A DNA stretch of 6,217 bases from CBDUBS01 sp965365445. Lineage in GTDB: Bacteria; Bacteroidota; Rhodothermia; Rhodothermales; DASSAV01. Where the stretch lies: the NCBI GenBank assembly GCA_965365445.1, contig CBDUBS010000215.1:1-6217 (forward strand), given 5' to 3'. The translations under genes were made by a program, and so were the position numbers. The notes beneath the pieces were generated by a model. The model ran no database searches, was not told the origin of the DNA, and saw nothing but the letters and a program-made list of their open reading frames with translations. Positions 1-6,217 of the stretch are shown here, one piece after another (position 1 is the stretch's first letter; every line of letters starts with the position of its first letter).

Positions 1-2268
1 GGTGCCGGGGTATTCGCTTCGGCCGCTCAACCGCTGGAAGGGCTCGAAAATGCGCTCGGCGTAGCGGGCGTCGAAGCCGATGCCGTTGTCCGCCACAACG
101 ATCCGGCACGTCTCTTTCCCGTCGGCGGCCGGCTCGACCGACGCCGTTACCCGTATGTGCGGGGTGTTTCCCGGCTGCTGGAACTTTACGGCATTCATCA
201 ACAGGTGGTTCAGCATCTGGTGCAATCCCGTAGGGTCGGCTTCTACCTGGATCTCGGCCGCCACTTCGATCCGGGCGTTACTCTGTTCGAGCGCCAGGTC
301 GAGGTCGCGGAGCACCCCGTCTATGATATCCCGCAGGCTGACCATCTGAAAAGGACGGGCCTGCGTGCTGATCCGGGAGAAGGCCAGCATATCCCGCAGC
401 AGATGCGACATACGGGCCGCGGCATGTTCCATCCGGTCCAGGTACAGGCGGGCGTTGGCCTCGAGCCGCCCGTCGTACTCCGTCTTCATGAGCGTCGCGA
501 AGGTCTGAACCTTCCGCAGAGGCTCCTGCAAATCGTGGCTCGCCACGAACGCGAATTGTTGCAACTCCCGGTTGCGTTGCTCGACGATGGCCGTACGCTC
601 GATGACCCGCTGTTCCAACGTCTCGTTCAGGTTGTGCAGGTCCTCCTCCATCCGTTTCCGGTCGTCGATGTCCAAGTTGATGCCAACCCAGCATACGATG
701 CGTCCCTCCGCATCGCGGACCGGTTTGCCCAGCGCAAGAACCCAGTGGTATTTGCCGTCCGGCCCGAGCACCCGATGCTCGGCGTACCAGTCCGCGCCGG
801 TTTCGAGGCACCGGGTTCGGCGCTCCCGCACGGTTTCTGCTTCTTCCTGGGGCAGCCGGTGCGTCCATCCTTCTCTTTTGATCTCATCCAGCGTCATTTC
901 CACCAGGTCGAGGAAGGATCGGCTTGCATATTCCGTTTCGCCGTCCGGATTCCACATCCACACCCCGTATGGAACGCTGTCGCCCATGATGCGGTAGCGT
1001 TCCTCGCTGGCCCGGAGCGCCGTCTCGGCTTCCCTGCGCTCGGTAACGTCCATACTGGCGCCCACGTACCCGAGGCACACACCGGAGCGGGTCATACGGG
1101 GTCTGCCGTAGCTATCGATCCACCGCCATTGCCCGTCCGCCCGCCGCACCCGCACCGACGCCTGAAACGGACGCCTTTCGCGCACGCAATCGCTGAACTC
1201 GGCTATATAGGCCGGGCCGTCCTCCGGGTGGGTCAGTTCCTTCCACCGTTCGCCCGTCATTTCGTCGGCCTGCACGCCGAAATATTCGGCGAAAGCGCTG
1301 TTTACGTACTGCTGGTTGCCATCGGCGTCGTGAACCCAGATCGCCAGGGGCAACCCCTCGGCCATCGTGCGGAAGCGGGCTTCGGATTCCTTCAATACCT
1401 CCTCGGATTGCTTCCGCTCCGTGACATCCAGATTCACGCCGACCATCTTGACGAAGGCCCCCTCGGCGTCTCGTGCGATCCGGGCAACCGACTCGATCCA
1501 CCGAACCGCTCCCGACGGCTGTACGATGCGAAACTCGGTCCGAAAGGTATCCCGCTCCGAGTCTGCGACCCGCTGTATTTCCGCCAGTACTCGCTCCCGA
1601 TCGGCGGGGTGAAGGCTGGAGCGGAACAGTTGTTCGGGCTCGGCTTCGGGATCGGGGGTGCGGCCGTACATCGGCCACATCGTTTCGCTCCAGACGGTTT
1701 TTCCGTCGGCCGGAGTGAACTCCCATACGCCGACATTCCCTGCCTGCTGCGCCAGCCGCAACCGCTGCTCGTTCTGCCGAAGCTCCTCCGCCATGTGGCG
1801 GGTTTCGGAGAGCAGGCGGGCATTTTCTTCGGCACTCCGGCGCAACTCGTCCCGCTGGCGAATGAGTTCCTGCCGCTGCCTGAACAGCTCGAAAAAAACG
1901 GACGTCTTGCTTCGGAGCACGTCCGTCTCGACGGGCTTGTAGAGGTAATCGACCGCCCCCTTTTCGTAACCCCGAAACCGGCGCTGCTCGTCGTGGCTGC
2001 CGGCCGTCAGAAAGATGATGGGGATTCGCCGGGTTCGCTCCGTGCCGCGCATCAGCTCGGCCAGCTCGAACCCGTCCATTTCGGGCATGTTGATGTCGAG
2101 TATGGCCAGCGCCACGTCGTGCGCCAGCAGCAATTCCAGCGCCTCCGCCCCGGAACGGGCCATCAGGATCCGGAGCTGATCACGGCGGAGCAGGGCTTCC
2201 AGAGCCAGAAGGTTCTCCTCGACATCATCTACAATCAGAAACGTGACGGGAGGAAGCAGCATGTCCAT
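1..2268 (-). CDS. Receiver - triple PAS - sensor histidine kinase (C-terminus cut by left edge)
   Basis: My reverse-strand translation from the ATG at 2268 stays open to base 1, giving 756 residues without a stop. A receiver comes first (about 8-125): acidic pocket D14/D15, phosphoacceptor D58 in the LDINMPEMDG motif, T88 and K111 of YKP. A helical linker (about 125-168) leads to three PAS/PAC units (about 168-290, 296-417, 422-545); the first two end in VTER and the third in the related IDDR. A coiled coil (about 545-570) precedes a HisKA domain with H578 in SHDLQEPLR. The HATPase_c domain shows an N box (MNAVKF, N692), a G1 box (DNGIGF, 727-732) and an F box (IFEPFQRL). The window ends before the G2 box, so only the last part of the ATPase is missing. 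The protein has no membrane segment and is probably a cytoplasmic kinase that autophosphorylates H578, gated by PAS ligands and by its own receiver. The start overlaps the cheB stop, so translation is probably coupled. The PAS ligands and output are unknown. Confidence 0.95.
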   Translation of the reverse strand, partial: MDMLLPPVTFLIVDDVEENLLALEALLRRDQLRILMARSGAEALELLLAHDVALAILDINMPEMDGFELAELMRGTERTRRIPIIFLTAGSHDEQRRFRGYEKGAVDYLYKPVETDVLRSKTSVFFELFRQRQELIRQRDELRRSAEENARLLSETRHMAEELRQNEQRLRLAQQAGNVGVWEFTPADGKTVWSETMWPMYGRTPDPEAEPEQLFRSSLHPADRERVLAEIQRVADSERDTFRTEFRIVQPSGAVRWIESVARIARDAEGAFVKMVGVNLDVTERKQSEEVLKESEARFRTMAEGLPLAIWVHDADGNQQYVNSAFAEYFGVQADEMTGERWKELTHPEDGPAYIAEFSDCVRERRPFQASVRVRRADGQWRWIDSYGRPRMTRSGVCLGYVGASMDVTERREAETALRASEERYRIMGDSVPYGVWMWNPDGETEYASRSFLDLVEMTLDEIKREGWTHRLPQEEAETVRERRTRCLETGADWYAEHRVLGPDGKYHWVLALGKPVRDAEGRIVCWVGINLDIDDRKRMEEDLHNLNETLEQRVIERTAIVEQRNRELQQFAFVASHDLQEPLRKVQTFATLMKTEYDGRLEANARLYLDRMEHAAARMSHLLRDMLAFSRISTQARPFQMVSLRDIIDGVLRDLDLALEQSNARIEVAAEIQVEADPTGLHQMLNHLLMNAVKFQQPGNTPHIRVTASVEPAADGKETCRIVVADNGIGFDARYAERIFEPFQRLSGRSEYPGT

Positions 2269-2270
2269 TA
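2266..2270 (-). promoter_or_regulatory. TAATG stop/start overlap coupling cheB to the REC-PAS-kinase gene
   Basis: On the minus strand the TAA stop of cheB shares its last A with the ATG of the next gene. The sequence just upstream (GGGAAACGG) is only a weak Shine-Dalgarno match. Translation of the kinase therefore probably depends on ribosomes terminating on cheB, giving linked amounts of the two proteins. The overlap is directly visible; coupling is inferred. Confidence 0.7.
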
Positions 2271-2867
2271 CCGTTTCCCGCCGAGGTGAGCAACCATGGC
2301 ATCGAGTTCGAGGGCAACGGACTGCCGGCAGGCCGCGAGGGCTGCCTTTGGCATGACGGGCGCCCGGGCCGACCCGGGAGTCTGCACCAGACCTTTGCCT
2401 CCACTCTCACAGATCCGGCGGAGCCCTTCGGCGCCGTCTTGGTTGGCCCCGCTCAGGATGATGCCCGCTACGCGGTCGCCGTATGCATCGGCGGCGGATT
2501 CGAACAGTACGTCGATGGAAGGGCGCGAGTAATGCACCGGCTCATCCGACGAAAGAGATAACCGGTAGTCCTTCTCGACGAGCAAATGGTAGTCGGGCGG
2601 CGCCAGGTACACCATGCCGCCAACGATAGGTTCTTTATCCTCTGCTTCCTTGACCGGCAGACGGCACATCTTTCCCAGCAGTTCGGCCAGGATGCTTTTG
2701 CCCCTGGGCTGGTGAATCACCATCATGATCGGGTGGGGATAATCGTTCGGTAAGGTGGGAAGCAATACGGACAACGCTTCCAGCGCACCGGCCGAAGCGC
2801 CGATGACCAGCGCTTCCGTCCGGGTTATCATACCGGAGCCGGCGGGTAGCATGGCGTCAGGTGGCAT
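2268..2867 (-). CDS. cheB: CheB-type protein-glutamate methylesterase, catalytic domain only
   Basis: This 199-residue protein matches the CheB C-terminal methylesterase/deamidase domain, which hydrolyses glutamyl methyl esters (and deamidates glutamine) on chemoreceptors. The catalytic triad is intact: S25 in GASAGA, H52 in VIHQP and D144 in SGANQDGAEGL. Other family landmarks are YLAPPDYHLLV (87-97), RPSIDVLFESAADAYG (115-130) and the C-terminal MPKAAL (172-177). Classical CheB is about 350 residues with an N-terminal receiver. That receiver is absent here and there is no room for it, because the start lies inside the end of cheR. The ATG at 2867 is preferred because GGAG lies 8 nt upstream; internal ATGs at 2852 and 2831 lack a good site. 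The gene overlaps cheR by 11 nt and shares one base with the next gene. Without its own receiver, activity may be constitutive or controlled by a partner, perhaps the adjacent receiver-kinase. No MCP substrate is visible, so the target is unknown. Confidence 0.94.
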   Translation of the reverse strand: MPPDAMLPAGSGMITRTEALVIGASAGALEALSVLLPTLPNDYPHPIMMVIHQPRGKSILAELLGKMCRLPVKEAEDKEPIVGGMVYLAPPDYHLLVEKDYRLSLSSDEPVHYSRPSIDVLFESAADAYGDRVAGIILSGANQDGAEGLRRICESGGKGLVQTPGSARAPVMPKAALAACRQSVALELDAMVAHLGGKR

Positions 2868-3693
2868 CCGGGCTTCTCCGTTTCTGGAAGATACGTTCTT
2901 CGTACACGAAATCGTCGAACGAATCGGCGTGCGGGGAAAACCGTAACGTTTCCTTCGACCCGAGGCCGAGGAACCCCCTGTGTACGAGGGCCTCCTTGAA
3001 CAGGCCGACGGCCCTGTCCTGGAGATCGCGGTCGAAGTAGATGAGGACGTTGCGGCACGTAATGAGGTGCACCTCGGCGAATACCGAGTCGGTTGCCAGG
3101 CTGTGGTCGGAGAACACCACGCGCTCCCTCAGGCTACGGTCGAATACGGCCGCCCCGTAGGCGGCTGCGTAGTAGTCCGACAGGGAAACGCGCCCTCCCG
3201 CGTGTCGGTGGTTCTCGGTAAAAAGTGGAATGCGGCTCAGGTCGTACACCCCGGCTTCGGCCTGCCGCAGCGCCTCCGTATTGATGTCGGTGCCGTAGAA
3301 CAGGGTGCGCTTTTCCAGTTCCTCTTCCCTGAACAAGATGGCGAGGGAATACAATTCCTCTCCCGTACTGCATCCGGCGACCCACACCTTGATGGAAGGG
3401 TACGTTTTCAGGTGAGGCAGCACCTGCCTCCGCAGGGTCAGGAAGAACGACGGGTCCCTGAACATCTCGCTGACCTGCACGGTCAGGTAGCCGAGCAGTT
3501 CGGGCAGCACGGCCGGGTCGTGGAGCATCCGGTCCTGTAGCATCGAGTAGCTCCGGCAGCCGAAACGCTCCCGGGCCTGAGCCATGCGGCGCTTGATGGA
3601 CGCCATGGCGTAGCCCCGGAAGTCGTAGTGGTACCGGAGGTACAGGGCTTCCAGCAACAGCCTCAGTTCAATGTCTTCCGTATTGACCGACAT
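2857..3693 (-). CDS. cheR: CheR-type SAM-dependent protein-glutamate O-methyltransferase
   Basis: The 278-residue length is normal for CheR, which transfers a methyl group from S-adenosylmethionine to glutamate side chains of receptors. A helical N-terminal domain (about 8-80) contains a basic stretch (IKRRMAQARERFG, 33-45) and ends in the family's TVQVSEMFRDPSFF (71-84). The Rossmann-like catalytic domain begins with the SAM-binding motif KVWVAGCSTGEELYS (102-116). It continues with YGTDINTEAL (133-142, D136 the likely ribose contact), ITCRNVLIYFD (211-221) and a C-terminal strand region with GLGSKETL (243-250). No TPR or other receptor-tethering extension is present. The gene starts 15 nt after the hybrid kinase stop and runs 11 nt into cheB, so the enzyme pair is made from one message. 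No convincing Shine-Dalgarno sequence precedes the ATG at 3693, and the next in-frame Met (residue 30) would remove conserved sequence. The substrate is unknown; it could be an MCP elsewhere or a signalling protein of this operon. Confidence 0.95.
   Translation of the reverse strand: MSVNTEDIELRLLLEALYLRYHYDFRGYAMASIKRRMAQARERFGCRSYSMLQDRMLHDPAVLPELLGYLTVQVSEMFRDPSFFLTLRRQVLPHLKTYPSIKVWVAGCSTGEELYSLAILFREEELEKRTLFYGTDINTEALRQAEAGVYDLSRIPLFTENHRHAGGRVSLSDYYAAAYGAAVFDRSLRERVVFSDHSLATDSVFAEVHLITCRNVLIYFDRDLQDRAVGLFKEALVHRGFLGLGSKETLRFSPHADSFDDFVYEERIFQKRRSPDAT
2876..2879 (-). promoter_or_regulatory. Shine-Dalgarno site for cheB
   Basis: The minus strand reads GGAG here, followed by 8 nt and then the ATG at 2867. 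It lies inside the last codons of cheR. It is the best ribosome binding site at any of the three visible starts and decides the choice of the first ATG over those at 2852 and 2831. Confidence 0.6.
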
Positions 3694-3708
3694 GCCGGCG
3701 GCGGGTTG

Positions 3709-6217
3709 TTATCGGGGCATCCATACACGCACCAGCGAGAGCAGCTTGTCCACATCCAGCGGTTTGGCGATGTAGTCGTTGGCTCCGGCTTCGATGCACT
3801 CCTCCCGGTCATCTTTCATGGCTTTCGCGGTAAGCGCGATGATCGGAATTTTCTTTCCCTGCTTTTGCTTCCGAATGGCCCGGATGGCGGTCAGGCCGTC
3901 CATTTCCGGCATCATGATGTCCATCAAAACCAGATCGATCCGGTCATCCACCCTCTCGGTCGATTGTCGTAACGCTTCGAGAGCCTCCAGGCCGTTTCGG
4001 GCAATTTTGACCCGAGCGCCCCTCGGCTCCAGAATGCTGGTCAGGGCATACACGTTTCGGATGTCGTCTTCCACGACCAGTACGCACCGCCCTTCGAGCG
4101 CCGCATCGCGGCTCCGCGCCTTCTCCAGGAGGCGCTGCTGCTCCGCCGGAAGCTCGGATACCACCTGATGCAGAAACAGCGTGACCTCATCCAGCAGCCG
4201 TTCCGGCGACTTGGCTCCCTTTATGATGATCGATTTGGAATACCGCCGCAGCCGCTGTTCCTCCTCGGAGGTAAGGTCACGGCCGGTATACACGATCACC
4301 GGGGGGAAGGAATACGTGTCCTGCCGGCTCAGCGTTTCGAGAAGCGAAAATCCGGAAGCATCCGGCAGGCTGAGGTCGAGCACCATGCAATCGAAGGTGG
4401 CGGATTGCAGATGGCCCAGGCATTCTTCGGCGCTTCCGGCCCCTACCGTTTCGACCGCTTCGGAGCCAAGAAGGGCCTTAAGGCTTTCCAGTTGGGCCGC
4501 GTCGTCCTCCACGATGAGCACCCGGCGCATGTGCCGGTCGATCCGGCTTTCGAGGCTACGGAAGGCCTCTACGAGTTCCTCCCGCTTCACCGGCTTGAGC
4601 ATATATCCGACGGCCCCAAGCGACATGGCCGTTCGGGTGTAATCACTCGCCGAGATCACGTGAACCGGTATATGCCGGGTGCGCGAGTCGAATTTCAGTC
4701 GATCCAGTACAGTGAGTCCCGTATTGTCCGGCAGCCCGATATCCAGTACGACGGCGCTCGGGCGGTATTGCACGGCCATCGTAAAGGCGTCATCCGCCGT
4801 CGATGCCAGCAAACACTGAAAGTCCAGTTCGTGGGCCAGGTCGAAGAGGATGCGGGCGAAAGGCTCATCGTCCTCCACGACCAGGATGGCCCGTCCCTGG
4901 CTCGTCAGTTGTTCCCGATCGTCCTCAATCGACGCGGTTCGAACCGCAACCGGCCGGCGAGTATGTCCGTCGGCGCCGCTTCGTTTCTCAACCCCTTTAC
5001 CGAGGGCGGTCGATGAAGCCGGGGTAATCGTCTGCACGTCGATTTCCTCGAACACCAGCGGCACGGTCAGGGTAAACGTGCTTCCTTTGCCCACTTCACT
5101 CGAAAGACTAATTCCACCACCCAGAAGCCGGGCGAGTTCTCTCGAAATGGACAGCCCCAGCCCGGTGCCGCCGAATTTCCGGTTGGTCGTTCCATCGGCC
5201 TGCCTGAACGCTTCGAAGATGGTTTCATGCTGCTCCTTCGGAATGCCGATGCCCGTATCGCGCACCGTGAATGCCAGCCGGTTTTCCGACGCCCGGTATA
5301 TTTCCAGCGCCACATCGCCTCGCTCGGTGAACTTGACGGCATTCGAAAGCAGGTTTTTCAGGACTTGTTGCAGCCGCTGCGGGTCCGTCTCGATTTCCGT
5401 CGGAACACCATCCGCTACCTTCATCTGAAATGCCAGCCCACGCTGCGCCGCCACCGGCTGGAACAACCGGGAAAGGTGCTCGGCTATACGCGCCACCGGA
5501 ACCGGCTCCGGTTGGAGTTCCACGCGCCCGGCCTCGATCTTCGACAAATCGAGGATGTCGTTGATGAGCGCCAGTAAATCGCTGCCGGCCGAGGAGATGG
5601 TCTGGGCATACCGCACCTGCTCATCGGTCAGGTTTCCGTCCCGGTTGTCGGCGAGCAGTTTGGCGAATATGAGCGAGGAGTTCAGCGGCGTCCGGAGTTC
5701 GTGGGACATGTTGGCCAGAAATTCCGATTTGTACCGGCTGGCCTGTTCCAGTTGCCGGGCCTGCTCCTGCAAGCTCAACTGGGTTTTGCGCAGATCGTCC
5801 CGCTGGGCTTCCAGCAGCCGGGTTTGCTCCTCGAGCTGGGTGTTCGTCTGTTCCAGTTCGGTCTGTTGCAGTTCCAGCCGGGATTGCGATTCCTTCAGGG
5901 CGCGGCTCTGTTCTTCCAGTTCCTCGTTGGAAACGCGCAATTCTTCGCTTTGCGCCTGAAGTTCTTCCGCCTGGCGCTGGGTTTCTTCGAGGAGTTCCTG
6001 AAGCCGGGTCCGGTACTTTGCCGAGCGGACGGCTACCCCGATCGACTCGGAGATCCGGTCGAGAAACAGGGTATCCGTCTCGAATACCGGATGGATGAAC
6101 CCCAGCTCGATAACGGCTTCCACGCTCTCGTCAACCACGGCGGGAGCGATGAGCACGTGCCGAGGGCGGCTGCGCCCAAGGCTCGAACTTACCTCGATGT
6201 AGCCCTCGGGAACGTCG
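3709..6217 (-). CDS. GAF - coiled coil - hybrid histidine kinase with three C-terminal receivers (N-terminus cut by right edge)
   Basis: The frame is open to the right edge, so 835 residues are visible and the true start is outside; the GTG at 6156 falls inside a domain and is not the start. Numbering from the first complete codon (6216), residues 1-68 are the end of a GAF domain. A Gln/Glu/Leu-rich coiled coil (about 65-160) follows. HisKA has H172 in SHELRTP. HATPase_c has an N box (NLLSNAVKF, 288-296), G1 (DTGIGI, 320-325), an F box (IFEAFRQAD) and G2 (GGTGLGL, 349-355). A polar linker (about 390-442) leads to three receivers with phosphoacceptors D492 (LDIGLPD), D614 (LDLSLPD) and D766 (MDIMMPEMDG); conserved lysines are K541, K666 and K818. 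No HPt domain follows the last receiver. The protein should autophosphorylate H172 and relay phosphate within the chain or to an unseen partner. The family often has HAMP or membrane segments N-terminally, which cannot be judged here. It is the first visible gene of the operon, 15 nt before cheR. Confidence 0.96.
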   Translation of the reverse strand, partial: DVPEGYIEVSSSLGRSRPRHVLIAPAVVDESVEAVIELGFIHPVFETDTLFLDRISESIGVAVRSAKYRTRLQELLEETQRQAEELQAQSEELRVSNEELEEQSRALKESQSRLELQQTELEQTNTQLEEQTRLLEAQRDDLRKTQLSLQEQARQLEQASRYKSEFLANMSHELRTPLNSSLIFAKLLADNRDGNLTDEQVRYAQTISSAGSDLLALINDILDLSKIEAGRVELQPEPVPVARIAEHLSRLFQPVAAQRGLAFQMKVADGVPTEIETDPQRLQQVLKNLLSNAVKFTERGDVALEIYRASENRLAFTVRDTGIGIPKEQHETIFEAFRQADGTTNRKFGGTGLGLSISRELARLLGGGISLSSEVGKGSTFTLTVPLVFEEIDVQTITPASSTALGKGVEKRSGADGHTRRPVAVRTASIEDDREQLTSQGRAILVVEDDEPFARILFDLAHELDFQCLLASTADDAFTMAVQYRPSAVVLDIGLPDNTGLTVLDRLKFDSRTRHIPVHVISASDYTRTAMSLGAVGYMLKPVKREELVEAFRSLESRIDRHMRRVLIVEDDAAQLESLKALLGSEAVETVGAGSAEECLGHLQSATFDCMVLDLSLPDASGFSLLETLSRQDTYSFPPVIVYTGRDLTSEEEQRLRRYSKSIIIKGAKSPERLLDEVTLFLHQVVSELPAEQQRLLEKARSRDAALEGRCVLVVEDDIRNVYALTSILEPRGARVKIARNGLEALEALRQSTERVDDRIDLVLMDIMMPEMDGLTAIRAIRKQKQGKKIPIIALTAKAMKDDREECIEAGANDYIAKPLDVDKLLSLVRVWMPR

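Noticed and set aside
157..2289. A 710-codon plus-strand open frame, longer than most genes here
   Set aside because: It is codon-for-codon antisense to the REC-PAS-kinase gene. In that register it stays open whenever the real gene avoids TTA, CTA and TCA, which is expected at this GC content. The minus-strand reading carries clear receiver, PAS and kinase motifs, whereas the plus-strand reading shows no recognisable domain.
2829..2852. Internal ATGs at 2852 and 2831 as cheB starts
   Set aside because: Both would keep the catalytic domain and are possible, but neither has a good ribosome binding site, whereas the ATG at 2867 has GGAG at 8 nt.
2268..2867. CheB as a gene broken by loss of its receiver through a frameshift
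   Set aside because: The sequence upstream is the intact end of cheR rather than receiver remnants, and the catalytic domain is complete, so this looks like a genuine single-domain protein.
2980..3540. Plus-strand open frame of 186 codons opposite cheR
   Set aside because: It is codon-aligned antisense to cheR, whose SAM-binding and CRNVLIYF motifs leave no doubt about the coding strand.
3694..3708. The only intergenic gap, considered as a terminator or promoter
   Set aside because: At 15 nt it is too short for either. Its GCCGGC palindrome is too small to act as a terminator, and no T-run follows.
4168..5016. Plus-strand open frame of 282 codons opposite the receivers of the hybrid kinase
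   Set aside because: It has the same codon-aligned antisense register as the shadow over the other kinase, shows no recognisable domain and lies wholly inside a well-supported minus-strand gene.
6154..6156. GTG as the start of the hybrid kinase
   Set aside because: The frame continues upstream without a stop to the window edge and encodes more of the GAF domain (GYIEVSSSLG), so this GTG is an internal Val codon.

Overview
The window is a GC-rich (roughly 60% by eye), almost wall-to-wall coding stretch in which every real gene lies on the minus strand. Reading from right to left, the order of transcription, there are four genes: (1) the C-terminal 835 residues of a large hybrid sensor histidine kinase, cut by the right edge; (2) a CheR-type SAM-dependent methyltransferase; (3) a CheB-type methylesterase consisting of the catalytic domain only; (4) a protein with an N-terminal receiver, three PAS/PAC units and a histidine kinase, cut by the left edge inside its ATPase domain. 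Junctions are tight: a 15-nt gap, an 11-nt overlap and a 1-nt stop/start overlap (TAATG). This strongly suggests one operon. There is no gene-free stretch over 15 nt, and no promoter, terminator, RNA gene, mobile element, CRISPR array or substantial DNA repeat was seen. The operon promoter and terminator must lie outside the window.

Taken together this is a two-component signalling module that has recruited a CheR/CheB methylation-demethylation pair. No chemoreceptor (MCP), CheA, CheW, CheY-only or flagellar gene is visible, so it is not a classical chemotaxis operon within these limits. The hybrid kinase would sense through its GAF domain (plus anything N-terminal and unseen) and pass phosphate along as many as three receivers. 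CheR and CheB would set or remove glutamyl methyl groups on some substrate. The last protein could receive phosphate on its own receiver and sense through its PAS domains. The CheB lacks the usual regulatory receiver, while the gene that overlaps its stop begins with one. The set therefore resembles a split version of the CheB/CheR/PAS/kinase fusion proteins known in many bacteria.

The taxon cannot be fixed from this sequence. High GC, weak Shine-Dalgarno sequences at two of three visible starts, and a hybrid kinase-cheR-cheB-REC/PAS kinase order fit an environmental bacterium such as a GC-rich Bacteroidota/Rhodothermota relative. Proteobacteria and others carry similar clusters, so this is a low-confidence inference.

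All plus-strand open frames are shadows of these minus-strand genes. The longest (positions 157-2289) is exactly codon-aligned with the REC-PAS-kinase gene.
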